A stretch of DNA of 64,000 nucleotides from Haliea salexigens DSM 19537. GTDB taxonomy: Bacteria; Pseudomonadota; Gammaproteobacteria; Pseudomonadales; Halieaceae. Of this stretch, positions 7,237 through 15,114 are shown piece by piece. Below the pieces are notes generated by a model that ran no database searches, had not been told where the DNA came from, and saw only the letters and a list, made by a program, of their open reading frames with translations. Location: contig NZ_AUHJ01000001.1 in NCBI RefSeq assembly GCF_000423125.1, positions 1-64,000 on the forward strand, in the 5' to 3' direction. The position numbers and the translations under genes were made by a program. The stretch's first letter is position 1; every line of letters begins with the position of its first letter.

Positions 7237-8246
7237 GAATAACCCCCCGTCCACTACTGTGCGTGTGTGCACTGCTTATGTTGGGCTTGCTGCCGCCTGC
7301 CGCCCAGGCACACCGCTTTGCCCCCACCCTGCTGCAGCTCACCGAGCTGGACTCCGGCAACTACAACGTGGTGTGGAAAACACCCGCACAAACCAACAGT
7401 CCGGTGCCCCTCGCACCCGTGTGGCCTGAGCGTTGCCGCGTGCTGTCCACCAGCCCCACGCAGCCGGAGGGCACCGGGCTGGTGACGAGCCTGCAGCTGG
7501 CATGCGGCGGTGAGGGGCGCGCGCGCCTGGTGGGACAACGCCTGGCCGTTGACGGCCTGGCCGCCAACCAGGCCTCAGTGATGTTGATGCTGAACCTGCA
7601 GGACGGCCGCCAGTACCAACAGGTGCTAACGGCTGAGCAGCCCTCGTTTAACGTGCCCGAGGCACCGAGCGCTGCGCGCGTGATGGGTGAGTACAGCGTA
7701 CTGGGCATGGATCATATCTGGCGGGGTATCGACCACCTGCTGTTCGTGTTCGGCCTTTTACTGCTGGTGGGGGGCGGCAAGCGCCTGCTCTGGACCATAA
7801 CCGCGTTTACCGTTGGGCACAGCATCACCCTGTCACTGGTGACGCTCGGGTTTTTCAATTACCCGGTAGCGCTGGTGGAATTCACCATTGCCCTGAGTAT
7901 CTTCTGGCTGGCGCTGGCACTCACCTCCCCCAATCAGAACAGTCTGTCGCGGCAACACCCGTGGTGGCTGGCGGGCGGATTTGGCCTGTTGCACGGCATG
8001 GGTTTCGCCGGTGCGTTGGCCGCCACTGGCTTGCCAGAGGGTAACCTGCCACTCGCTCTGCTGTTTTTCAATGTGGGGATCGAAGCCGGGCAAATTGCCT
8101 TTATCGCCGTGGTGCTGCTTCTGTGGTGGCTGCTGCGCCGCGCTATTGCGCCCTGGCGGGAGCGCCTGGAGCCGGTGCCGATTTACCTGCTGGGTGGCCT
8201 CTCCGCCATGTGGTGTATCGAACGCGGGCTGGAAGTCATCGCCTGA
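7233..8246 (+). CDS. HupE/UreJ-type membrane protein
   Basis: The start is GTG at 7233, overlapping the stop of the PPIase gene. The 337 residues comprise a signal peptide (LLCVCALLMLGLLPPAAQAH), a periplasmic domain to about residue 150, and a C-terminal block of about six or seven helices. The block has motifs GIDHLLFVFGLLLL, FTVGHSITLS and GLLHGMGFAGAL that define the HupE/UreJ_2 family. Relatives include nickel and cobalt permeases, but members with this periplasmic domain have no proven substrate. No hydrogenase or urease genes are present nearby, so a nickel role is uncertain. Confidence 0.82.
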   Translation: MRITPRPLLCVCALLMLGLLPPAAQAHRFAPTLLQLTELDSGNYNVVWKTPAQTNSPVPLAPVWPERCRVLSTSPTQPEGTGLVTSLQLACGGEGRARLVGQRLAVDGLAANQASVMLMLNLQDGRQYQQVLTAEQPSFNVPEAPSAARVMGEYSVLGMDHIWRGIDHLLFVFGLLLLVGGGKRLLWTITAFTVGHSITLSLVTLGFFNYPVALVEFTIALSIFWLALALTSPNQNSLSRQHPWWLAGGFGLLHGMGFAGALAATGLPEGNLPLALLFFNVGIEAGQIAFIAVVLLLWWLLRRAIAPWRERLEPVPIYLLGGLSAMWCIERGLEVIA

Positions 8247-8261
8247 AAGGTCGCTGCAAAA

Positions 8262-8284
8262 CCGCCAACCCAGAAGGTTGGCGG
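8262..8284. terminator. Hairpin between convergent genes
   Basis: CCGCCAACC pairs perfectly with GGTTGGCGG across the loop CAGAA. It lies 15 bases after the stop of the HupE-like gene and 9 bases before the stop of the convergent NTF2-like gene. It has no T-tract, so it may act as a weak or Rho-assisted bidirectional terminator or as an mRNA-stabilising stem. Confidence 0.5.
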
Positions 8285-8293
8285 CATTGCACC

Positions 8294-8713
8294 CTATCCG
8301 AAGGACGGTGGCGTGATCTCGCGCTCGTCCTGCCATACCACGTTGAGGTCACGCGACAGGTAGCGCGCGCCTTCAGCACGCACTTCAATCACGTCCTGAT
8401 AGCGAATGCCCATATCGAGGCAGAAGGAGCGACCCTCGCGCTGGAAGAAATGCGATGCCACGCAGTAGGTTTCCCCGCGGTAGCGATCACCTTCCCATTC
8501 ACCCGCTACCTGCCCCACCAGGTGGAACGTGCGCTCAAACTGGCGCAGGAATTCCAGATTGCCGATGAACACCTCGCGTGACGGAGCCGCAAAGCCTGGG
8601 CCCTGCTGCGTGAACTCGGGCCACATCAGGGTTTCCATAACCGCAAACTCCCGGTCATCCACCGCTTTTGCATAGCCGGCTGCGAGGCGCGCTGGCGCGT
8701 GCTCCCGGCTCAT
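8294..8713 (-). CDS. NTF2/SnoaL-like fold protein
   Basis: The 139 residues fit the small cone-shaped NTF2-like fold: an N-terminal helix (LAAGYAKAVDDREFAVMETLMWPEF) followed by strands with GEWEGDRYRGETYCVASHFF and a C-terminal RDLNVVWQDER. Members are often isomerases, dehydratases or ligand carriers, but no catalytic set can be named here. The ATG overlaps the stop of the upstream SDR gene by four bases (ATGA), so the two are coupled and probably act on the same substrate. Confidence 0.75.
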   Translation of the reverse strand: MSREHAPARLAAGYAKAVDDREFAVMETLMWPEFTQQGPGFAAPSREVFIGNLEFLRQFERTFHLVGQVAGEWEGDRYRGETYCVASHFFQREGRSFCLDMGIRYQDVIEVRAEGARYLSRDLNVVWQDEREITPPSFG

Positions 8714-9618
8714 TTCGCCGCCTCGAAACTGGCAACAATGGCGGCGATTTCAGCGCGAATACGCCCCGTGCCATAACCCAGCTCTTTAACGCCCTCCGGC
8801 GCGTAACTGACGGTTGCGTTGCGCCCTGCGAACATAATCATGTCGGGCATGAGCGGGTGCTCGTCGCTGCGCACCTCCAGATCCTGCGGATTGCCGGCTT
8901 CTTCACACCACATCTCGAAGTAGGCTTTCCAGGTGAGGTTCTCATCGCCTACCAGGTAGGCACATCCGGGTTCACCGTGTTCCAGTGCGCCCTGCACAGC
9001 CTCGGCAAGGGACGCGGAGGTAATGTGGTTGGTGCCCCCTTCAGGGGCAAACACCGGCACGCCCTCCATCAGGCCTTTGGCATAGAGATAGTTGTAGTAC
9101 AGGTGCGGGATCTCCAGACCCGGCAGATGGCCGAGTACAAACGGTGCATTCAGGCTGCACACCGCGAAACTGTCATCGCTCATGGCGCGGATGGCATCGT
9201 CAGCCAGCTTGCGCGAACGCACATAGGGGCTGGTGGCGACTTTTTCCGGTGCCACCTGCGGGTAGAACGTGCCGATGTAGGCCACACGCTTGATACCGGC
9301 AGCCTTGGCAGCGGCGAAGAAGCGCGGAATGCCCTCCGTGTTGTAGCGCGTGTAGAAGTCCTCCTCGGTCACCGAACCGTCCTGCGGTACTTGCCGAATG
9401 TCCACACCGGCTGCGAACACCAGCCAGTCGAACCCTTCCAGGCGGCCATCGGCTACGTCATCTTCAACATAGTGCGTGGCAATGAACGGCAGCTCTGCCA
9501 GTGCAGGCACCTTGGAGGGGGAACGCGCCATGATCGTCACCTCATGCCCTGCCTGCGCCAGATGTAACGCGGCATGGCCGCCAATCAACCCGGTTCCGCC
9601 TACCACCAGTACTCGCAT
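8710..9618 (-). CDS. NAD(P)-dependent epimerase/dehydratase (extended SDR)
   Basis: The start is ATG 9618, giving MRVLVVGGTGLIGGHAALHL, with the GxxGxxG Rossmann motif at residues 7-13 and a strong GAGGAG ribosome-binding site. Upstream in-frame codons are not needed. The 302 residues include a putative catalytic region around AYIGTFYPQVAPEKVATSPYVRSRKLADD, with a Tyr-x3-Lys-like YVRSRK. The fold is that of atypical extended SDRs acting on sugars, quinones or aromatic substrates. It is coupled to the NTF2-like gene downstream. The substrate is unknown. Confidence 0.82.
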   Translation of the reverse strand: MRVLVVGGTGLIGGHAALHLAQAGHEVTIMARSPSKVPALAELPFIATHYVEDDVADGRLEGFDWLVFAAGVDIRQVPQDGSVTEEDFYTRYNTEGIPRFFAAAKAAGIKRVAYIGTFYPQVAPEKVATSPYVRSRKLADDAIRAMSDDSFAVCSLNAPFVLGHLPGLEIPHLYYNYLYAKGLMEGVPVFAPEGGTNHITSASLAEAVQGALEHGEPGCAYLVGDENLTWKAYFEMWCEEAGNPQDLEVRSDEHPLMPDMIMFAGRNATVSYAPEGVKELGYGTGRIRAEIAAIVASFEAAK

Positions 9619-9927
9619 GTCGTTCTCCTCAATTGCCAATAGTGCGGCCAACCCGAAGCAGGGTCCGCCGTGAACCCGGAGTGTACCGGCTGGGAAAGCA
9701 CGGGAGTAAGCCTCGACCACCGCCTACCGCGTGCAGCCGCGTAAAAAGCGCCTGTGAGACTGCCATGTTGAACAACGCCCCGAGGCGCTCACCGGGAAGT
9801 CGCGCGCACGCCTCATCCACCGACGACGAATCGCCCTGTGGCATCACAGATCCGCGCGCATCCGCCACGCGTATAATAACTGCTTGATTTCCGTGGCTAT
9901 AATTGAATCAGGATGGAGCGGAAAACC
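9619..9927. other. Intergenic stretch with no supported gene
   Basis: Between the SDR start and the promoter of the YccA-like gene there is about 310 bases. Short open frames exist on both strands but lack a ribosome-binding site or recognisable protein sequence. Two TATAAT hexamers (9872-9877 and 9898-9903) occur but have no acceptable -35 partners. Confidence 0.5.
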
Positions 9928-9956
9928 TTGGAATCGGGGAACTTCGCCACTATTAT
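9928..9956 (+). promoter_or_regulatory. Sigma-70-type promoter for the YccA-like gene
   Basis: TTGGAA at 9928-9933 and TATTAT at 9951-9956 are separated by exactly 17 bases. This predicts transcription from about 9963 and a 45-base leader before the ATG at 10008, which is preceded by GGAGCGG. Confidence 0.55.
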
Positions 9957-10007
9957 GGGTCCAAGAAATGTTCGCACCTCGGGTGCACAGCAATGGAGCG
10001 GTAAACG

Positions 10008-10682
10008 ATGCAACAGAAGAGCATGTACAACGTGAATACGGCGGGCATGGATTCGTTGGTCAACACCAACAAGGTGCTGAAGAACACCTACATGCTGCTC
10101 GGCATGACCCTGCTGTTCAGTGCAGTCACGGCGGGCATCTCAATGGCGGTTGGGCTGCCACAGGGCGCCGCGCTGGTTCTGATGCTGGTGGGCTTTGGCC
10201 TGCTGTTTGTGGTCAACAAGATGGCGGATACCAGCAAAGGCCTGCTGGCCATTTTCGCCTTCACTGGCGTAATGGGTGCCTCCATCGGCCCGATGCTCAA
10301 TTTCTATCTGTCCATGCCCGGTGGTCCCGCCCTGGTCATGCAGGCGCTGGCCGGCACCGCGATCGTGTTCTTCGGCCTGTCGGCCTACGCCCTGACCACG
10401 CGCAAGGACTTCTCGTTCATGGGCGGCTTCCTCATGGTCGGGCTGATCGTGGCAGTAGTGGCCATGATCGCGAACATTTTCCTGGCAATCCCGGCGCTGT
10501 CGCTGACCATTTCAGCCGCCGTGATCATGATCATGTCCGGGCTGATCCTGTTTGACACCAGCCGCATCATTCACGGCGGTGAAACCAACTACATCCGCGC
10601 CACAGTGGGCCTGTACCTGAACATCTACAACTTGTTCGTGCACATGCTGTCCCTGCTCACTGCGCTTGGCGGCGATGACTGA
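10008..10682 (+). CDS. Bax inhibitor-1/YccA family membrane protein
   Basis: The 224-residue protein has seven predicted membrane helices and the BI-1 family layout. The cytosolic N-terminus MQQKSMYNVNTAGMDSLVNTNKVLKNTYMLLG leads to helix 1, and the last helices hold ISAAVIMIMSGLILFDTSRIIHGG and NIYNLFVHMLSLL. The Asp in LFDTSR is part of the conserved pH-sensing pair of the family. In bacteria YccA modulates the FtsH membrane protease, and other members leak calcium. The gene has its own promoter and terminator and is monocistronic. Confidence 0.9.
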   Translation: MQQKSMYNVNTAGMDSLVNTNKVLKNTYMLLGMTLLFSAVTAGISMAVGLPQGAALVLMLVGFGLLFVVNKMADTSKGLLAIFAFTGVMGASIGPMLNFYLSMPGGPALVMQALAGTAIVFFGLSAYALTTRKDFSFMGGFLMVGLIVAVVAMIANIFLAIPALSLTISAAVIMIMSGLILFDTSRIIHGGETNYIRATVGLYLNIYNLFVHMLSLLTALGGDD

Positions 10683-10705
10683 GCCCAGCCACACTGCAGC
10701 CACCC

Positions 10706-10731
10706 AACCCCGGCCCATGCCGGGGTTTTTT
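10706..10731 (+). terminator. Rho-independent terminator
   Basis: AACCCCGGC pairs with GCCGGGGTT around CCAT and is followed by six T. It ends the YccA-like transcript 23 bases after its stop codon and isolates it from the tus operon, which starts at 10746. Confidence 0.9.
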
Positions 10732-10745
10732 GTTGGCCACGCTGC

Positions 10746-11150
10746 ATGACTCTGCACTATTGCCTGCTGGTGCTTGCTGCCCCCGCATCCGGGCACACCA
10801 GCCTCACGGCGGCGCGTTTCGCTGCCGCCCTGCTCGCGCGCGGTCACACGCTGTCGCGAGTGTTTTTCCTGGATAATGGCACCAGCAATGGACTTGCCAC
10901 GGCCATCACACCGCAGGATGAACGCAGTCCACAGCAGGCCTGGTCGGCGCTTGCCGATGCGAACGGCACCGAGCTGGTGCTCTGCGTCAGCTCCGCGGTG
11001 AAGCGCGGCCTGCTGGACAGTGCCGAAGCGCAGCGCCACGGCTTCCCCGCCGCCACTGTTCACCCCGGTTTTACCCTGGGCGGGTTGGGCCTGCTGGTGG
11101 AAGCCATGCAGTCCGCCGACCGGGTTGTCACCTTCGGTGCGCCCGCATGA
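10746..11150 (+). CDS. tusD: Sulfurtransferase complex subunit TusD
   Basis: TusD takes persulfide sulfur from TusA and passes it to TusE in the relay that makes 2-thiouridine at the wobble base of tRNAs for Lys, Glu and Gln. The protein is 134 residues in the DsrE fold (MTLHYCLLVLAAPASGHTSLTAARFAAALLARGH). The single Cys in ELVLCVSSAVKRGLLD, near residue 80, matches the catalytic Cys78 of E. coli TusD. It is the first gene of tusDCBE and overlaps tusC by ATGA. The sulfur acceptor enzyme MnmA is encoded at 37346. Confidence 0.9.
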   Translation: MTLHYCLLVLAAPASGHTSLTAARFAAALLARGHTLSRVFFLDNGTSNGLATAITPQDERSPQQAWSALADANGTELVLCVSSAVKRGLLDSAEAQRHGFPAATVHPGFTLGGLGLLVEAMQSADRVVTFGAPA

Positions 11151-11518
11151 AGGCCGCTGCACAAGGGGGCGTTCTGGTAGTCACTCGACACCCCCAGCCC
11201 GGCCGCAGCCTCGCGCGCAGTGCGCTCGATACCGCGTTGGCCACCGCCGCCTTTGAGCAACCGGTCAACCTGCTGTTTCTCGGTGCCGGCGTGCTACAAC
11301 TGCTACCGGAACAGGATAGCTCTGATGTGGGGGTGCGCAACCTGCGCAAGGTCATCGACTCCATGCCGCTGTACGATATGGAGCACTGCTACGTGGATGC
11401 CGAGGGCGCGGCACGCGCCGGGCTCACAGCGACAGACCTGCCACCGGGGGCCATTCTGGTTGATCACACGGCCCTGCGCGCGCTGTTCGACAGCCACCGA
11501 CACGTACTCGGTTTCTGA
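11147..11518 (+). CDS. tusC: Sulfurtransferase complex subunit TusC
   Basis: The 123 residues have the DsrF/TusC pattern: VLVVTRHPQPGRSLARSALDTALATAAFEQPVNLLFLGAGVLQL is the family's N-terminal half with the FxxxVxLLFxxDGV-like strand. TusC forms the structural core of the (TusBCD)2 complex and lacks a catalytic Cys, as here. It overlaps tusD by four bases. Confidence 0.88.
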   Translation: MKAAAQGGVLVVTRHPQPGRSLARSALDTALATAAFEQPVNLLFLGAGVLQLLPEQDSSDVGVRNLRKVIDSMPLYDMEHCYVDAEGAARAGLTATDLPPGAILVDHTALRALFDSHRHVLGF

Positions 11519-11520
11519 CC

Positions 11521-11811
11521 ATGTTGCACACACTCAATTGCAGCCCCGGCCATCCTGCAGTGCAGGACTGCATCGCGTTGTTGCAGCAAGAGGATGCCCT
11601 GCTCCTGCTGGGAGACGGTGTCTATATCGCGCTGGAGAACAGCCAGGGCTGGCAGGCACTGCAGGCGAGCGGAGCCACACTGCATGCGCTGGAGGCCGAT
11701 GCCAGAGCTGCAGGGGTACAGCACCGCCTGGCGCCCTGCTTCACGCTGGTAGACGATGCCGGTTTCGTTGCGTTGAGCGAGTTGCACGCGCAACACATGG
11801 CCTGGTATTAG
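11521..11811 (+). CDS. tusB: Sulfurtransferase complex subunit TusB
   Basis: The 96 residues start MLHTLNCSPGHP, typical of DsrH/TusB, and contain EDALLLLGDGVYIAL, the family's central strand. TusB completes the TusBCD complex. The start lies two bases after the tusC stop, within the same operon. Confidence 0.88.
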   Translation: MLHTLNCSPGHPAVQDCIALLQQEDALLLLGDGVYIALENSQGWQALQASGATLHALEADARAAGVQHRLAPCFTLVDDAGFVALSELHAQHMAWY

Positions 11812-11819
11812 GCCCGACC

Positions 11820-12137
11820 ATGCTACCCGCTACCGCGTTTACCCCCGAGGGCTTCCTCAAGGACCTGTCTGCATGGACACCTGCCGTGGCCGAGCAATTG
11901 GCTGCAGCAGAGGGAATTGCGTTGACCACCGCCCATTGGGAAGTGCTTCACCTGCTACGCGACTACTACCAACAATTCGACAGTTCACCCGCCATGCGCC
12001 CACTGGTGAAGTGGGTCCGCATCAACCTGGGTGAAGACTGCGGCCGCAGCGTTTACCTGCTGTCGTTGTTCCCCGGCTCACCGGCCAAGATTGCCAGCAA
12101 AATCGCCGGCCTGCCCAAACCCGATAACTGCCTGTAA
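11820..12137 (+). CDS. tusE: Sulfurtransferase TusE (DsrC family)
   Basis: TusE receives sulfur from TusD and hands it to MnmA. The 105-residue protein begins MLPATAFTPEGFLKD, has the DsrC segment HWEVLHLLRDYYQQFDSSPAMRPLVKW, and ends KPDNCL with the sulfur-carrying penultimate Cys at residue 104. The open frame extends far upstream, but only from ATG 11820 does it match the family. It lies 8 bases after tusB. Confidence 0.92.
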   Translation: MLPATAFTPEGFLKDLSAWTPAVAEQLAAAEGIALTTAHWEVLHLLRDYYQQFDSSPAMRPLVKWVRINLGEDCGRSVYLLSLFPGSPAKIASKIAGLPKPDNCL

Positions 12138-12160
12138 CCCCAGCGCCACGAGACCTGTTC

Positions 12161-13255
12161 ATGCCCCTCTCTCACATTGATCCGGCAAACTATGACGCCC
12201 TGCTGGCAGCCAAAGTGGCCCGCACCCGCGAGCAGCTTGCACCTTTCACGACATCGGCACCCACCGTCATTCCGTCGCCGCCCGAGGCCTTTCGCATGCG
12301 CGCGGAGTTTCGCGTGTGGCACAACGGGGATGCGCTGGACTACGTCATGTTCCCACCCGGGGAGCCACAGAACCCGGTCGCCATCACCCGGTTCCCGATT
12401 GCCTGTGCCGCGATACAGGCCCTCATGCCCGACCTGCTCGCGGCGCTGCGCGAGCACACGGAACTCCGGCGCAAACTGTTCCAGGTGGAATTCCTCAGCA
12501 CCACCAGCGGTGAAATGCTGGTGACACTGGCGTATCACCGGCGCCTGGACGCCGCCTGGGAAACCGCGGCAGAAGCCCTGGCCGGGCAATTCAACCTGGC
12601 GCTGGTGGGTCGCAGTCGCAAGCAGAAAGTGGTAATTGGGCGTGACTACGTGACTGAAACCCTGCACATTGCCGGGCGCGACTATCACTACCGGCAGTAC
12701 GACCAGGCATTCACCCAACCCAATGCCGCGGTGAACCGGCAGATGATCGAATGGGCCTGTGCGAGCGTGGCCGAGGAAGGCGGCGATCTACTGGAACTGT
12801 ATTGCGGCAATGGCAACTTCACCCTGCCGCTGTCACGCCACTTCAACCAGGTGCTGGCGACCGAGCTCGCCAAAACGTCCATTCGTGCCGCCCAGTGGGG
12901 CATTGCGGCCAACCACATCGAAAACGTTGCCATGATCCGTTTGGCTGCGGAGGAAGTGACACAGGCCATGAACGGTGAACGCGAATTCCGGCGCCTGGCC
13001 GACTTGCCACAGCCCCTGGCGGCGTATGCATTGAATACGGTGTTCGTGGACCCACCGAGAGCGGGCCTGGACCCGGCGACGGTTGCCATGGTGCAGCGCT
13101 TCCCCACAATCGTCTACGTGTCCTGCAACCCGGCGACGCTGGCGGAGAACCTTGCCACACTGTCACTGAGCCACGACCTCAGCCGCTTTGCCCTGTTTGA
13201 CCAGTTCCCCTACACGGCACACATGGAGTGCGGCGTGGTACTGCGCCGCCGGTAG
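12161..13255 (+). CDS. trmA: tRNA (uracil-5-)-methyltransferase TrmA
   Basis: TrmA makes ribothymidine at position 54 of tRNA using S-adenosylmethionine. The 364-residue length fits E. coli TrmA (366). The SAM site is LELYCGNGNFTLPL, the VDPPRAGLDP motif is present, and the catalytic Cys is in VYVSCNPATLAENL near residue 322. The final GVVLRRR lies where the catalytic Glu segment (HMECG) precedes it. It sits 23 bases after tusE and may share its transcript. Confidence 0.95.
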   Translation: MPLSHIDPANYDALLAAKVARTREQLAPFTTSAPTVIPSPPEAFRMRAEFRVWHNGDALDYVMFPPGEPQNPVAITRFPIACAAIQALMPDLLAALREHTELRRKLFQVEFLSTTSGEMLVTLAYHRRLDAAWETAAEALAGQFNLALVGRSRKQKVVIGRDYVTETLHIAGRDYHYRQYDQAFTQPNAAVNRQMIEWACASVAEEGGDLLELYCGNGNFTLPLSRHFNQVLATELAKTSIRAAQWGIAANHIENVAMIRLAAEEVTQAMNGEREFRRLADLPQPLAAYALNTVFVDPPRAGLDPATVAMVQRFPTIVYVSCNPATLAENLATLSLSHDLSRFALFDQFPYTAHMECGVVLRRR

Positions 13256-13260
13256 ATGCG

Positions 13261-14208
13261 CTAGCAGCGAATACCGAACGCCAGCAAACCTCGCCCCAGC
13301 ACCTCATCCAGGCGCTCCACGTCGGCCGCGTTGACCTCCAGATACCTCAGGCCTTCGGCCTTGCACACTTCCTTGTTGCGCAGGCGCGCGGCGAGCTTTG
13401 GCGGTGCCGCTTCGTCGTCCCAGCAATCGATATACACACTGCCAGCAGGCAGGTAGAAGTCAGCCCACAGGGGCTCCTCCACCGGCAGCGCACGACGTGT
13501 GGCGTGCGCCAACTGCGCCAGGTACAACCAGTTGCACACCACCGCTTGCAACGGACTTCCGGTTTGATGACCATCGATGCCGCTGCAGCCGCTGCTTGCC
13601 TGCACGCTGCGTGACTCAGGCTCAGTCTCCACCTGTGCAAACAGATCCGGTTCCGCCGACTCGAGCGCAGCGCCAGCGTGCTCCGCCTCCCGATTCTGCT
13701 CCGCGCATTCCGGTTGGCCGGACAGGCGCTCCAGCTCCCGGTGAATAACCGGGTGATCGACAACTTCATGCGGCCAGCTGACATAGAACGCACCCGTGCT
13801 GTCGCTCTCTACCTGTTGCCCACCCAGATGGCGGCCGAAATCAGTCAGCTCCCAGCCCAAAATGCTGTGCCGTTGCAGGCCCAGTTCCGCGAGCGCGCGG
13901 TTAAGCTGTCGGGGCTGCAAGCGCGGGTAGTAACGCCGCATCTGGCTGGCGGTGATACGCTGATTGGATTCAATCGCGCTGAGCAGGGGGTGTTGCACAA
14001 GTGCCCCGGGCCAAACGATGTAACGGCCAAAGCGCTTGCTGTCGCGATACGTGCCCCCCTCGTATTCCCCTTTTTGCGTGAGCAACCAGTTGTCCGCGTG
14101 GCGACGTATCCAGCCGTAGTCCTTCAGCGTCACAAACAGCTGCTGCACTGGAATTTCCAGCGCTCGGGCCAGCGCGCTGGTGGACAGGCGTTCCTCCTCA
14201 TGGCTCAT
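13261..14208 (-). CDS. Conserved protein with N-terminal winged helices and putative PD-(D/E)XK nuclease end
   Basis: The 315-residue protein has three parts. Residues 1-150 look like tandem winged-helix units (TSALARALEIPVQQLFVTLKDYGWIRR, ASQMRRYYPRLQPRQLNRALAELG). A polar, Glu-rich linker covers about 170-215. The C-terminus has WADFYLPAGSVYIDCWDDE ... RLRNKEVCKAEGLRYLEVN, where an Asp followed at a distance by E/K residues on strands fits a PD-(D/E)XK nuclease core. Relatives in Pseudomonas are sometimes called glycerol kinase, which the sequence does not support. It overlaps the upstream dUTPase gene by four bases. The nuclease call is inference. Confidence 0.7.
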   Translation of the reverse strand: MSHEEERLSTSALARALEIPVQQLFVTLKDYGWIRRHADNWLLTQKGEYEGGTYRDSKRFGRYIVWPGALVQHPLLSAIESNQRITASQMRRYYPRLQPRQLNRALAELGLQRHSILGWELTDFGRHLGGQQVESDSTGAFYVSWPHEVVDHPVIHRELERLSGQPECAEQNREAEHAGAALESAEPDLFAQVETEPESRSVQASSGCSGIDGHQTGSPLQAVVCNWLYLAQLAHATRRALPVEEPLWADFYLPAGSVYIDCWDDEAAPPKLAARLRNKEVCKAEGLRYLEVNAADVERLDEVLGRGLLAFGIRC

Positions 14209-14840
14209 CGAGGCGCATCTGCCGCGGCACCAGGGTAGCGTGCCTGCAATGCCGCGTAGACCTGGTCGGCATAATCCTCGGCGGCGCTATCCAGTTCGGC
14301 GAGTACCTCCACGAGATGTTCGTTGTCCTCGCGGCCCCTCCACAGTTTCTGGTAGGTACCCGCCTGATAGCCGTGGTCCTGGCGGAAAAAATTGAGTACG
14401 TTTTTGCCCACATAGGCACTGTGCAGCCGGGTAAAATCCAGCCCCGCTGCATGCATGAGTTCCCAGAATCGGCGCGGACAGAAACCCTGTGTTTGCAGCG
14501 CATGCAAGGCGAGCGCTTCGGTGGCTTCGCGCACACCCAGGCCCGCCGGACTGAAGCCTTCGAGCTCGGCTGCAATGTCTTCGGCTATCGCCTCAACCGA
14601 TTTGTCGCCCGCGAACAATGCCGACAGCCCGAAGTGCCAGATGTCGATGACCTCCAGGCGCACCTGCTCCATATCGGGCGTCTGCTTCTTCCACCATTTA
14701 TAGCCGTAATGCTCAATCAGCTCGCCGCATTCAATCCACAGCGCGCGGTACCAGGCGAAATCCTGATCGATCCACTGGGGGTGAATACGGGTGTTCATCC
14801 GGTCCTGCATGGCCAGCATGGTCTGCAATGCCTGTTTCAA
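14205..14840 (-). CDS. Dimeric all-alpha dUTPase/NTP pyrophosphohydrolase
   Basis: The segment HPQWIDQDFAWYRALWIECGELIEHYGYKWWKKQTPDMEQVRLEVIDIWHF (quoted in parts: WIECGELIEHYGYKWWKK, and EVIDIWHF) carries the ExxE...ExxD metal-binding motifs of the dimeric MazG-like dUTPases. These hydrolyse dUTP to dUMP and diphosphate. The start is uncertain: TTG 14840 has GAGG nine bases upstream and gives 211 residues; ATG 14819 lacks a ribosome-binding site; the open frame extends to 14951. It is coupled to the putative nuclease gene by ATGA. Confidence 0.82.
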   Translation of the reverse strand: MKQALQTMLAMQDRMNTRIHPQWIDQDFAWYRALWIECGELIEHYGYKWWKKQTPDMEQVRLEVIDIWHFGLSALFAGDKSVEAIAEDIAAELEGFSPAGLGVREATEALALHALQTQGFCPRRFWELMHAAGLDFTRLHSAYVGKNVLNFFRQDHGYQAGTYQKLWRGREDNEHLVEVLAELDSAAEDYADQVYAALQARYPGAAADAPR

Positions 14841-15114
14841 TTGCGGCGCCTCTACGTGTTGAAACCGGCCACAAGGATAACAGCGCCGCGAGTGACGCAC
14901 CACGTCACTTAAGCAGTCAAACATTGCCTGACATGGCGCCCTCCAGTGCACCCTCGCCCGGGCTCGCCACCGCCAACGCGCATTCGCCTTCGGGCATCAC
15001 TTGCGGTACCTTCGCACCGCAGCCGGCCGCGGTAGCGGAATGGCAGCGCCTGGCACGACTAGCAACCCGGAGCAACGCCATGATCTTACCCGCACCACGA
15101 GAGCGGCTCACCTG
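14841..15114. other. Intergenic region between divergent genes
   Basis: About 270 bases separate the dUTPase and NnrU genes, which point away from each other. Open frames extend from both genes into this space, but I see no further conserved protein and no convincing promoter pair. Confidence 0.4.

Noticed and set aside
7233-8246. Nickel permease for hydrogenase or urease
   Set aside because: No hydrogenase or urease gene is in the window and the protein has an extra periplasmic domain; only the family name is supported.
9629-9887. Short open frames on both strands upstream of the YccA-like gene
   Set aside because: No ribosome-binding site, no recognisable sequence, and they overlap each other; chance frames in GC-rich DNA.
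12053-12718. 221-codon minus-strand frame opposite tusE and trmA
   Set aside because: Both plus-strand genes are certain family members; the frame is a shadow.
13261-14208. Glycerol kinase annotation sometimes given to homologues
   Set aside because: No sugar kinase ATPase motifs are present; the sequence has winged-helix-like units and a nuclease-like end.
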